Below are positions 7,758 to 15,459 of a stretch of 64,000 nt of DNA, piece by piece. The stretch lies in contig NZ_BSNG01000001.1 of assembly GCF_030159855.1 (NCBI RefSeq), positions 1,116,001 to 1,180,000 of the forward strand. Reading direction: 5' to 3'. The first letter of the stretch is position 1. Each line of letters opens with the position of its first letter. Under the pieces are notes generated by a model, which was not told where the DNA came from, made no database searches, and worked only from the letters and a program-made list of their open reading frames with translations. The position numbers and the translations under genes were made by a program. This DNA is from Devosia yakushimensis (GTDB lineage Bacteria > Pseudomonadota > Alphaproteobacteria > Rhizobiales > Devosiaceae).

Positions 7758-9866
7758 TCACGCCGGTTGATAGCTGCGGCCGTTGTAGACTTCCAGCGCG
7801 TAGAGTGTGCCGGTGGCGGCGGCGTCGCCGCCGGCGCGGCCGGAGATGCGGAGGGGGGCGGGGCTGGTGTTCAGCGCCTCGACCGGATTGGCCGAGCGGC
7901 CGACCGTTTCGCCATCGACGATCAGTTCGATATAGCCTTCGGCCGATTTGCTGACGATCACATCATAGACCCGGTCAAAGGCCAGTTGCGGACCCCATAT
8001 GACGTTCTCGTCCCGAGAGCGGCCATCCGTGGACCAGATAAAGCTCAGGCCACGCTCGTCCAGGCGGAACAGGAAGACGCGCTGGTTGGACGAGGATTGC
8101 CACTTGCTGAGGATGTTGAGTTCGCCCTTGCCATTGTCGGCATCCAGGCTGAACCGGAAGTGGATGAAGAAGGGGCCGGCGAAATTGAAATTGGCCGAGC
8201 TGGGAACTTCGAGATAGGTCTCTTTGCCGGAGAACCGCAGGCCGCCGTCGCGGAAACTGGCCTTGCCGGTCAGCACGGGCTGGTTGAGGCCCACCGCATC
8301 GGTGACGGCGCCGGTCTCGGCTCCTGGGGCGAATGCCAGGGCCAGGACGGCGTCCGCGCCCACCGGATTTTGCTTCACATCGACTTTCAGCTCTTTCTCG
8401 ATCGGCAGGCCACGGCTATCGCGAGCCTGCAGCAGCACCAATCCGCCTGTGCTGCTGTCCGGTACGTCGAGGCTGAGCGTTGCGCCATCGAGGTCGAGGC
8501 CCAGATCGCCTTGCTCTTCGGCCACCCGCCAGGATACGTCGCCATCGGCCTTGAGAGGAATGGCCATGTGTGCGCCGGCAATGGCGACGATCGGGCCATC
8601 GGTCAGCACCTGCTCGACGCCGTTGTCGCTGGCCGAGCCGACGAGGATCTTTGAGCTCTCGACTGTGGATGAAAAGAGCTTGGTCGACTTGGGCAGGCGG
8701 GACGTGTCGGTGTCCACCAGGTGAACGGCGACATTGCCGCCCTCGGCATAGATGGCGATATCGGCATTGCCACCGGCCAGCGCGCCATTGCTCCAGACGA
8801 CGCTGGCTGCCCAGCGCTCGCCGCCTTCGACGCCGCGCAGCCACATGTGGTGCGTGTCGCCGACGCCACCGCGATTGCGCGGGGAAAGGCTGGAGCAGCC
8901 TTGCAATTCGACGGGCCGGCGGCCCGTGCCGCCCCAGATGCGGTAATTGCGCTTGTTGTCTTGCGAGACGCAATTGACGAGCTTGGTGGCCTCCGACTTG
9001 AGGTCGTAACCGCCGTCGGAATTGCCATAGGAGCGGTGGTTCTGGATGAGGATGTTGGAATTGCCGCGTTCGCTGGCGACGCCATCGCCATTCCAGTATT
9101 TGTCGGCACCGCTATGCTGTTCCTGGCAATTGGCGGTGTAGCCACCCACGATGCGCAGGCCACTGGCATTGTCGTGACACTCGATGCCCACCGCGAAGCT
9201 GTCGCCATATTGCTGGCCGCTATCGAGCTCGCAGTTTTCGATGGTCCAGTTCGAGCAGCGGCCATGGAAACGGATGGCTTTTTTGGAAAAGCCGCGGCCG
9301 CTGAAATTGCGGATGGTCACATTGCTGACCGCCGAGCCGCCATTGGTGTAGATGCCGTCGCGGATATTGGTGAAGGCGATATTCTCGATAGTGATATTGC
9401 GCGCCCGGCTGCCGCTCATGTCCAGCACGCGGCCGACATTGCGGATATCGAGATTGGCGAGCGCCAGATTGGAGCCGTTGCCGCCCAGCGTGAAGAGCGT
9501 ATTGCCGCCGAACTGGACCGCATTGGTTCTGCCGGAGGTCCAGTGACGGCGGGTGCCGACAATGCGGGCGTGGCGCGGCCCGAGATTTCGGTTGGAGCCG
9601 AAAATGGTGACGCCGCCTGATATCTCGATGGCGTCATCGACTTCATATTGGCCCTCGGCCAATAGGGCGATCAGCCCGCCAGGGCCGACCATTTCGATGA
9701 GCTGGGGCAGGGCCCGGATGCTGGCCGCATCTTCCCAGGAGGTGCCGTTGCCCTGGCCGTTCGGGGAGACATAGGCAATATTGCTGGCGGCCAATACGCG
9801 ACCCGCAGCCTGGCTGGCGACAAGGCCGGTGGCGGCAGCCAAAAAATGCCGGCGCGTCAAATTCAT
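7758..9866 (-). CDS. Tat-exported right-handed beta-helix protein with C-terminal LamG-like domain
   Basis: A 702-residue protein beginning with a twin-arginine signal (RRHFLAAATGLVASQAAG, cleavage near residue 26). Residues about 40-350 show the short repeating strands of a parallel beta-helix, as in pectate lyases and phage tailspikes (for example NLALANLDIRNVGR and NVTIRNFSGRGFSKKAI). The last 170 residues resemble a concanavalin/LamG carbohydrate-binding fold (FNFAGPFFIHFRFSLDADNG). Such proteins cut, modify or bind polysaccharides outside the cytoplasm; being in an exopolysaccharide locus it could trim the polymer made here. No catalytic residues could be assigned. AGGAG precedes the ATG by eight bases. 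It heads a minus-strand group of secreted proteins only in the sense of neighbourhood: 9912 and 10380 lie upstream. Confidence 0.78.
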   Translation of the reverse strand: MNLTRRHFLAAATGLVASQAAGRVLAASNIAYVSPNGQGNGTSWEDAASIRALPQLIEMVGPGGLIALLAEGQYEVDDAIEISGGVTIFGSNRNLGPRHARIVGTRRHWTSGRTNAVQFGGNTLFTLGGNGSNLALANLDIRNVGRVLDMSGSRARNITIENIAFTNIRDGIYTNGGSAVSNVTIRNFSGRGFSKKAIRFHGRCSNWTIENCELDSGQQYGDSFAVGIECHDNASGLRIVGGYTANCQEQHSGADKYWNGDGVASERGNSNILIQNHRSYGNSDGGYDLKSEATKLVNCVSQDNKRNYRIWGGTGRRPVELQGCSSLSPRNRGGVGDTHHMWLRGVEGGERWAASVVWSNGALAGGNADIAIYAEGGNVAVHLVDTDTSRLPKSTKLFSSTVESSKILVGSASDNGVEQVLTDGPIVAIAGAHMAIPLKADGDVSWRVAEEQGDLGLDLDGATLSLDVPDSSTGGLVLLQARDSRGLPIEKELKVDVKQNPVGADAVLALAFAPGAETGAVTDAVGLNQPVLTGKASFRDGGLRFSGKETYLEVPSSANFNFAGPFFIHFRFSLDADNGKGELNILSKWQSSSNQRVFLFRLDERGLSFIWSTDGRSRDENVIWGPQLAFDRVYDVIVSKSAEGYIELIVDGETVGRSANPVEALNTSPAPLRISGRAGGDAAATGTLYALEVYNGRSYQPA

Positions 9867-9911
9867 AACGATAGCTCCTGGTATCTAGCCCCGAGATGCG
9901 CCGGCCAAAGC

Positions 9912-10316
9912 CTATTTCACGATGATATAGATGCTGCCGGCACTCATGCCGTTGCCGGGGCTGGGCCGGTTATTCTTGACGTCGTCGAAACTGAAACTGG
10001 CGGCACTACCGCCGCGAACGACAATGTCACGCGCGGCGCGGCAGGTGAGAGCGGCCTGTTCGCGCTCGGCCTCACTGTCCCCAGCGCGCGGGCAGATGAC
10101 GTCGACCGTGCAAGTATTGCGCTGGGCCATAAGGCCGGCGGCGGCGAATTGCTTGGACATGCTGGGCAGGAAATCCTTGCTGCCAAGCGTGATATTGCTG
10201 AACGCAAAAGTGCCGGGACTGGTGCAGGCCGAGGCCTGCGCCAAGGCTGCCGGGGCGGCCAAAAGGCTCATGCCGAGAGCGATCGTGGCGGCGTAAAGCG
10301 GCGAAATAGCTGTCAT
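9912..10316 (-). CDS. Small exported protein of unknown function
   Basis: A 134-residue protein with a clear Sec signal peptide ending near AALAQA (about residue 27). The mature part has four cysteines (in ASACTSPG, NTCTVDVICPRAG and LTCRAARD), enough for two disulfides, and a C-terminus ending in IYIIVK. AAGGAGGG lies at normal distance from the ATG. It lies between the Sel1-repeat gene upstream (63-bp gap) and the beta-helix gene downstream (45-bp gap), all on the minus strand, so the three may be one operon of envelope proteins serving polysaccharide handling. No family was recognised. Confidence 0.7.
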   Translation of the reverse strand: MTAISPLYAATIALGMSLLAAPAALAQASACTSPGTFAFSNITLGSKDFLPSMSKQFAAAGLMAQRNTCTVDVICPRAGDSEAEREQAALTCRAARDIVVRGGSAASFSFDDVKNNRPSPGNGMSAGSIYIIVK

Positions 10317-10379
10317 AGTCGAACCCTCCTTGTTTTGCTTGCTTGTGCTTTAGAGATGCCGGCAGCCGATGCCTGAAGA

Positions 10380-12329
10380 TCAGGTTGTCGGCTGCAGGAC
10401 GTAATTGCCCAGGGTCAGCAACGCGCCGCGCGTCAGGGGACCGGGGGCACAGGCGCGCTCGGCGTTGAGCGCGGAACAGACCGCGTTGAATGCCCGGATT
10501 GTAGTGGCATCCAGCGTGCCGGACAGCGGACCGCTATATTCGCCGCGACTGGCAAGGCCCTTCTGCAGGACGTAGACATAGGCCCGCGCATTCTTCCGGC
10601 GCAGGATGTCCAGTACCTGGATTGCGCTGGCTTTGGACAAGGTAGAAATCTGCTCGCCCACGCTGGCCAGAGTGTCGGCATCCTCGCTCGTGAGTGCCTC
10701 CAGGTGGATGCGCTCGACGGTCGTCGCTTCGGGGCCGATATTGGCGGAGACCGAATTGAGGAAATCAGTGGCGGCGGCCGGATCGGGCGGCAGCAGCAAG
10801 CCATAGCCGTCACGATAAAGGCCGATCAGGAACCGGGCGGATTCGATGTCCCCGCTTTTGGCGGCCCCGTTGAGCATGGTGATGACGCCGGAAACGCCCT
10901 GCGCCGGAAAGGCGCCATCGAGCTGTAGGCGGGCAAGGACCGCGGCGGCGCCGGGCACGCCGCCATCCATGGCACCAGTCAGCAGCGCGCGGGCATCCTC
11001 GCGATGCGTGCGTGCCAATGGGCCGGTGGCAATTGCCGAGCCGACTTCGAGGGCGGCCGTAGTGTTGCCCACGGCCAGGGCCAGGTCGAGATAGGTCTTG
11101 ACCTCGTCATAGTTGGCCGGGAAGGGCTCATTGCCGGCGTAAAGCACGGCCAGTTCCTTGGCGGCCTGACCATCGCCGAGACGAGCGGATTCCTCGAGCA
11201 AGGCAATGGCGCGGCGCGGATCGGTGCTGCCGAACTGGCCACTGAGAAGGGCCCGGGCGAGGGCGCGCTTGGCGCCCGTATTGCCCAGTTCGGCCGCCTT
11301 TGTGTAGAGGTCCAGCGCCTGGCCCAGATCGATCGGGGTATCGGGCAGACCGGCAATGTAAAGTTCGGCAAGGCGGGTCATGCCGGCCGTATTGCCCAGG
11401 GTTTCGGCTCCCTGGTAATAGCCGATTGCGCGGGGTCCATTGGTGGGCACGAATTCGCCGCGGGTGAAGATATCGCCCAGCGCGATATAGGAATTGGTGT
11501 CGCCCTTCTCGGCCAGCTCGGTCAGCATGCCGATGGCGCCAGCAATATCCTGCGCCACGGCCTCGCCGCGCAGATGCATGTCGGCGATGCGACGGCCGGC
11601 GCCGAGATCGCCTTGGGTGGAGGCGCGCTGGAAGAATTGCAGGGCCACTTCGGGATTGGGCTGGAGCTTCGAGGCGCCGGTCCGCAACAGGTCGCCGACG
11701 GCAACGATGGACGTATTGCTGTTGGAGACCAGGCCCACCCCGTAATAGTGGAGGGCCTTGCTGGTGTCGGGGGTGACGCCCCGGCCGAGCAGATAGACAT
11801 TGGCGAGCGCGTTGGCGGCCTCGATGCTGCCATCCTCGGCTGCTGCGCTCAGCAGCTCGATGCCGCGCTTGCGGCCTTCGGCGGTAAAATCGGTATCGAG
11901 ATAGAGCGAGCCCAGGGCGACGGCCGCCTGCAGCGAGCCATCCTTGAACGCCGTCTCGAAATAGCCCTTGGCCTTGAGCAGGTCAGGCGCGGTGCCGTAG
12001 CCGCCGCGGCGATAGATGTCGCCGAGCAGCAGGTTTGCTTCCACCGCGCCGAGTTCAGCGGCCTTTTCGGCCAGCGGAATGCCGGTGCTTTGAACTGCCA
12101 GGTCGGTGGAGGAGAAGGCCACGCGCGCCAGCGCCATATTGGCCATGGCATCCGACCCGGTGGCGCTGGCCTCCAGGTCTTTCGTTGCCGATTGCAGCAG
12201 GGCTTCGAACGAGGCGATGACCGGAACCTCGGCCTCACCTGGCGGAACCGCCTCCTGCGCAATTGCCCATTGTGCTCCGAACGACACGCAGAACGCTGTA
12301 AAGATAGCGAATTTTGCTGCAGAACTCAT
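10380..12329 (-). CDS. Exported Sel1-like repeat (SLR/TPR) protein
   Basis: A 649-residue protein with an N-terminal signal peptide (cleavage near WAIAQ, residue 24) followed by many tandem 36-residue helical repeats of the Sel1 type, for example AVALGSLYLDTDFTAEGRKR and AANALANVYLLGRGVTPDTS. Proteins with this architecture (AlgK, and SLR proteins of exopolysaccharide loci) act as periplasmic scaffolds holding secretion or polymerisation complexes together. The C-terminal 90 residues lack the repeats and contain two cysteines. It is the first gene of the minus-strand secreted group and is separated from the divergent GT2 at 12863 by a long AT-rich region that probably holds its promoter. Function is inferred from architecture only. 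Confidence 0.82.
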   Translation of the reverse strand: MSSAAKFAIFTAFCVSFGAQWAIAQEAVPPGEAEVPVIASFEALLQSATKDLEASATGSDAMANMALARVAFSSTDLAVQSTGIPLAEKAAELGAVEANLLLGDIYRRGGYGTAPDLLKAKGYFETAFKDGSLQAAVALGSLYLDTDFTAEGRKRGIELLSAAAEDGSIEAANALANVYLLGRGVTPDTSKALHYYGVGLVSNSNTSIVAVGDLLRTGASKLQPNPEVALQFFQRASTQGDLGAGRRIADMHLRGEAVAQDIAGAIGMLTELAEKGDTNSYIALGDIFTRGEFVPTNGPRAIGYYQGAETLGNTAGMTRLAELYIAGLPDTPIDLGQALDLYTKAAELGNTGAKRALARALLSGQFGSTDPRRAIALLEESARLGDGQAAKELAVLYAGNEPFPANYDEVKTYLDLALAVGNTTAALEVGSAIATGPLARTHREDARALLTGAMDGGVPGAAAVLARLQLDGAFPAQGVSGVITMLNGAAKSGDIESARFLIGLYRDGYGLLLPPDPAAATDFLNSVSANIGPEATTVERIHLEALTSEDADTLASVGEQISTLSKASAIQVLDILRRKNARAYVYVLQKGLASRGEYSGPLSGTLDATTIRAFNAVCSALNAERACAPGPLTRGALLTLGNYVLQPTT

Positions 12330-12862
12330 GCAAAAATCCCGATATCCGAGGAAAAATTCTAAGCAACTGCCGCATCGTTACTGATAGCAGAATTGATGTT
12401 GGTGAATGAATAGTCAACACACAAGTTGATGTGTCGTCGATGAAATTGTTTTGAAAAGCAGATGACGATAATGACGTAATCGCCATGCATAAATCGGCTG
12501 TCTCAGATGAAATTCTGCGATCATGTCTGTTGTTATTCACTTTTTATCGTAAAACGCTTGCTTTTTTCCGCTGGTGGTTCAAAGCTTAGGCCAATCGCTT
12601 GGACCCGGTGAAAATCCGGGTGGCTCTTCCGGCCGCCGATCCGCCGGACAATCCACCGAATTCCAGCCTGCTCGCTGATCCGGCCACGATAAATCAACAT
12701 CATCATGAATCTGTATAGGCGACGGCGGAAGCCGCTTAATGGCATTTGGCTCCATATGATGCGTTCGCGCGCAATTGGCTGTAAATATTGGGCAATTGGG
12801 TTTGCTGATGCTTCCGCCAGGCGACGGTTTGGCGCAATATCGGTTCAGTCGCGGGTGAGCAT
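12330..12862. other. AT-rich intergenic region between divergent genes
   Basis: Over 500 bp with no believable gene; the minus-strand open frames at 12235-12540 and 12533-12745 have no ribosome sites and unusual composition. It separates the Sel1-repeat gene from the divergent GT2 gene and presumably holds promoters for both. No specific operator or promoter pair could be singled out. Confidence 0.5.
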
Positions 12863-13828
12863 ATGATCGCTCGATTTTCGGTTGTCGTGCCGCTCTACAA
12901 TAAAGGCCCCCATATCGAGCGGGCTATAGCTTCCGCATTGGCGCAAAGTCTTTTGCCGCTCGAAATCATCGTGGTGGACGATGGCTCGAGCGATGGCGGC
13001 TATGAATGGGTCAAGGCGCAGGCCAATGACCTGATCCGGCACGAGCAGCGTAGCGGGCCGGGGGCCGGAGGCTATGCTGCCCGCAACCGCGGCATCGAGA
13101 TGGCGCGGGGCGAGTGGATCGCCTTTCTCGACGCCGATGACGAATGGCACCCCAATCATCTTGCCGAGCTGGCGGAGGCGCTGGCACACGCGGCCAATGC
13201 CGAGAATGTCGTGACGCTCTTTTCCGGCTACGAGGACATTTTCCCGGCGGACCGGCACGAGACCGATCCTTTCACCCTGCGCTTTGCCGGGGAGCGGATG
13301 GAGATGGATTTCAAGGCTTTGCTGGGTCATTGGGTGGCGCTTAACGGGTCGCCCATCTGGACCTCGGCCACGGCCTGCCGCCGGACGTCCCTGCTGGAAG
13401 CGGGGGCATTCCCCGATGGGCGGTGCAGCCGGGGCGGAGACAAGGACACCTGGCTGCGCGTCGCTCACCTGGGCAATGCTGTCTATACCGGAACGATTAC
13501 CGCCAATTACTATCGTGACGCCGTCAATATGACGACCAACAAAGCCTTTTCGAACACGGTGCCCTGCATAGTGCACAGCGTGGACCAGATGGTCGAGGGG
13601 GAGCGGGCGGACCTGGCGAACCTGCTGCGGCAGCTGAAAAACCGCGAAATCTTTCGCTATGCGCTGGTCAGCGCCAGGACGGAGGGGTTGCAGCCGCAGA
13701 GTTGGGCCGGTTTCGATGCCGGCGCCAACCCGGTGCGGTTCATGGTGCTGCGGGCGCTGGCCAGTCCGTTCGGTTCGGTTGTGGCCAGGGGCATGCACAA
13801 GTCCCGTGTGCTGTTGCGGGGCCGTTAG
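12863..13828 (+). CDS. Family 2 glycosyltransferase
   Basis: A 321-residue cytoplasmic GT-A fold enzyme. The N-terminus FSVVVPLYNKGPHIERAI, the nucleotide-binding VVDDGSSDGG (DDGSSD at 39-44) and the metal-binding FLDADDE (DADD at 90-93) are classic GT2 features. It adds one sugar to the growing lipid-linked repeat unit; donor and linkage cannot be read from sequence. It stands alone on the plus strand, divergent from the Sel1 protein and convergent with the first Wzy, with a long palindromic repeat between them. Confidence 0.9.
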   Translation: MIARFSVVVPLYNKGPHIERAIASALAQSLLPLEIIVVDDGSSDGGYEWVKAQANDLIRHEQRSGPGAGGYAARNRGIEMARGEWIAFLDADDEWHPNHLAELAEALAHAANAENVVTLFSGYEDIFPADRHETDPFTLRFAGERMEMDFKALLGHWVALNGSPIWTSATACRRTSLLEAGAFPDGRCSRGGDKDTWLRVAHLGNAVYTGTITANYYRDAVNMTTNKAFSNTVPCIVHSVDQMVEGERADLANLLRQLKNREIFRYALVSARTEGLQPQSWAGFDAGANPVRFMVLRALASPFGSVVARGMHKSRVLLRGR

Positions 13829-13864
13829 GGCCCAGCGGTCAGTTTTCAGGTCGGGTCCTAGGGC

Positions 13865-13998
13865 CAATCGACATTCAGCTGATGCTGGCCTGCAAATGGC
13901 GGTTTTCTGCGCTTCCGGTGCTCACGTACCCGAAAGTACGCTGCGCTCCGGTTCTCGAAAACCACCATTTTCGGCTCAGCCTGAGTGAATGTCGATTG
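13865..13998. repeat. Long palindromic intergenic element
   Basis: CAATCGACATTCA at 13865-13877 is repeated exactly as its reverse complement at 13986-13998. Inside there is a further inverted pair, GGTTTTC and GAAAACC, and a central CGTAC...GTACG hairpin, so the strand can fold into one long stem. It fills the gap between convergent genes and ends three bases before the Wzy stop codon. Similar hairpin repeats are scattered in alphaproteobacterial genomes. A role as a two-way terminator is likely but inferred. Confidence 0.75.
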
Positions 13999-14001
13999 GC
14001 G

Positions 14002-15432
14002 CTAGCGCACCGGGGTCCGTTTGCGCGGGGCGGGCTTTGCCGTTCCGTCGGGCAGGCCGCGCGACGGGCGGCGGAGGGATCGGGCGCGGGCGAGGCGGGT
14101 GGGCATGAGGCTGTTGCCGGGCATGACATGTTTGGATTTCACCCGCTCGGCCAGATAATAATAGAGCGTGTAGCCGCAGATGACGGCGTAGAACAGCACG
14201 CCTTCGATGGAGAAGGTCGGCATGGTGCCCAGGCAGAGTATCCCGTAGCAGAGATGGATGCCTACCAGGTGCCAGCGCTTGTCGGGGCGCGCGGCAAAGG
14301 CCAGCCACAGGAAATGGGCGAGCATATAGAGATAGAGCGCGGTGCCCACGAAGCCGATTTCGTAGACATATGAAATGTAGACGTTATGGGCGTAGATCGA
14401 GAAGACCTGCTGCCAGGAATCCGGGCCGAAGCCGAAGACCAGGTTGGACACATCCGAGCGCAGGGTCGTGTAGATGTAGTCGCTCCAGATCAGGATGCGG
14501 CCCGATAGCAGGCTGCGATCCTCAGTGCCGAAGGCCGAGGGCGGCTTGATGAGGCCGCCGCCCGAGGTAAGCAGCGTGCCAAGATCGGCCATGCGCTGCG
14601 AGAGCAGGATGGTCATGAAGGCGCCGAAGATGATCGCGAACAGGAAGGCGCCCGCCCGCACGTAATTGGCGAGCCCGGCCCGGGCATTGTTGGCGCTGCC
14701 AAAGATGATGTGCATGAGCAGGATGGGCGCGGCCGCAATGACCGAGGTGCGGTAATTGGCAAAGAAGAGGGCGGTGAAGATCAGCGCCATATAGACGGTG
14801 CGGCGCTTCCAGGTCAGCCCGCCGGAGAGCGCAATGATGACGAGCGCGGTCAGCAGCATGATCGAAAAGACGCTCTCATGCACATAGCCGCCCATATAGC
14901 TGACGGAGCCGTCGTTTTCCGACGCCTTGCCGAGGCGGAATATTACCGACATCAACTGGTAGCAGATGGGGACCACGAAGGCGGCCAGCATGATGCGGCT
15001 GACGCTGCCGTCATTGGGTTCGGCATCGATCGCGGTGGCAACCAGGATCATCAGCCCCAGGAACAGGCCCTGCCGGATCAGGGCATTGATAGTGCCGGTG
15101 GCTTCCATGTTCAGCAGGCCACTGACGAGCAGGGCGGCAATCATGGCATAGACCGGCAGGATGGCCCGGTAGCGGATGAGGTCGTGGCGGGTGTAAAACA
15201 GGCAGATGGCGGCGATGCCGAGCGTCACGAAGGAATTAAGGCTCTGTCCGGCAAAAATCCGGGTGGTGGTGTATTCGTGATAGAAGGTCACGATGTAACG
15301 GGCCGACAGCACCATGAAGAGCAGTCCGGCCGGCCCCCGCAAGCGGGGCAGCAGATACCAGACCAGCGCGATCCAGATGCCAGTGCCGGCCAGCAGGAAG
15401 GGTAGGGGCATCCCTGGGGAGTCATCCAGCAT
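14002..15432 (-). CDS. Wzy-type polymerase / O-antigen ligase-like membrane protein (first of three)
   Basis: A 476-residue polytopic membrane protein with 11 to 12 hydrophobic segments. The large periplasmic loop near residues 320-385 carries the O-antigen ligase/polymerase (Wzy_C-like) signature: SGRILIWSDYIYTTL followed by FGFGPDSWQQVFSIYAHNVY. Such proteins join lipid-linked repeat units in the periplasm, or ligate polymer to a carrier. The C-terminal 50 residues are basic and cytoplasmic. AAGGGGA sits before the ATG. It lies 27 bp downstream of the Wzc-like gene on the same strand, so polymerase and length control are probably co-transcribed. Polymerase against ligase cannot be settled by sequence. 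Confidence 0.83.
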   Translation of the reverse strand: MLDDSPGMPLPFLLAGTGIWIALVWYLLPRLRGPAGLLFMVLSARYIVTFYHEYTTTRIFAGQSLNSFVTLGIAAICLFYTRHDLIRYRAILPVYAMIAALLVSGLLNMEATGTINALIRQGLFLGLMILVATAIDAEPNDGSVSRIMLAAFVVPICYQLMSVIFRLGKASENDGSVSYMGGYVHESVFSIMLLTALVIIALSGGLTWKRRTVYMALIFTALFFANYRTSVIAAAPILLMHIIFGSANNARAGLANYVRAGAFLFAIIFGAFMTILLSQRMADLGTLLTSGGGLIKPPSAFGTEDRSLLSGRILIWSDYIYTTLRSDVSNLVFGFGPDSWQQVFSIYAHNVYISYVYEIGFVGTALYLYMLAHFLWLAFAARPDKRWHLVGIHLCYGILCLGTMPTFSIEGVLFYAVICGYTLYYYLAERVKSKHVMPGNSLMPTRLARARSLRRPSRGLPDGTAKPAPRKRTPVR

Positions 15433-15459
15433 GGCTATCCCCTTGCCTCATGACCGACG

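Noticed and set aside
8721..9620. Plus-strand open frame of 299 codons
   Set aside because: Antisense shadow of the beta-helix gene, alanine/isoleucine-rich and without any known motif.
11004..12362. Plus-strand open frame of 452 codons
   Set aside because: Antisense shadow of the Sel1-repeat gene; glycine-rich low-complexity translation, no ribosome site.
12533..12745. Minus-strand 70-codon frame
   Set aside because: No start signal or recognisable sequence; in the promoter region of divergent genes.
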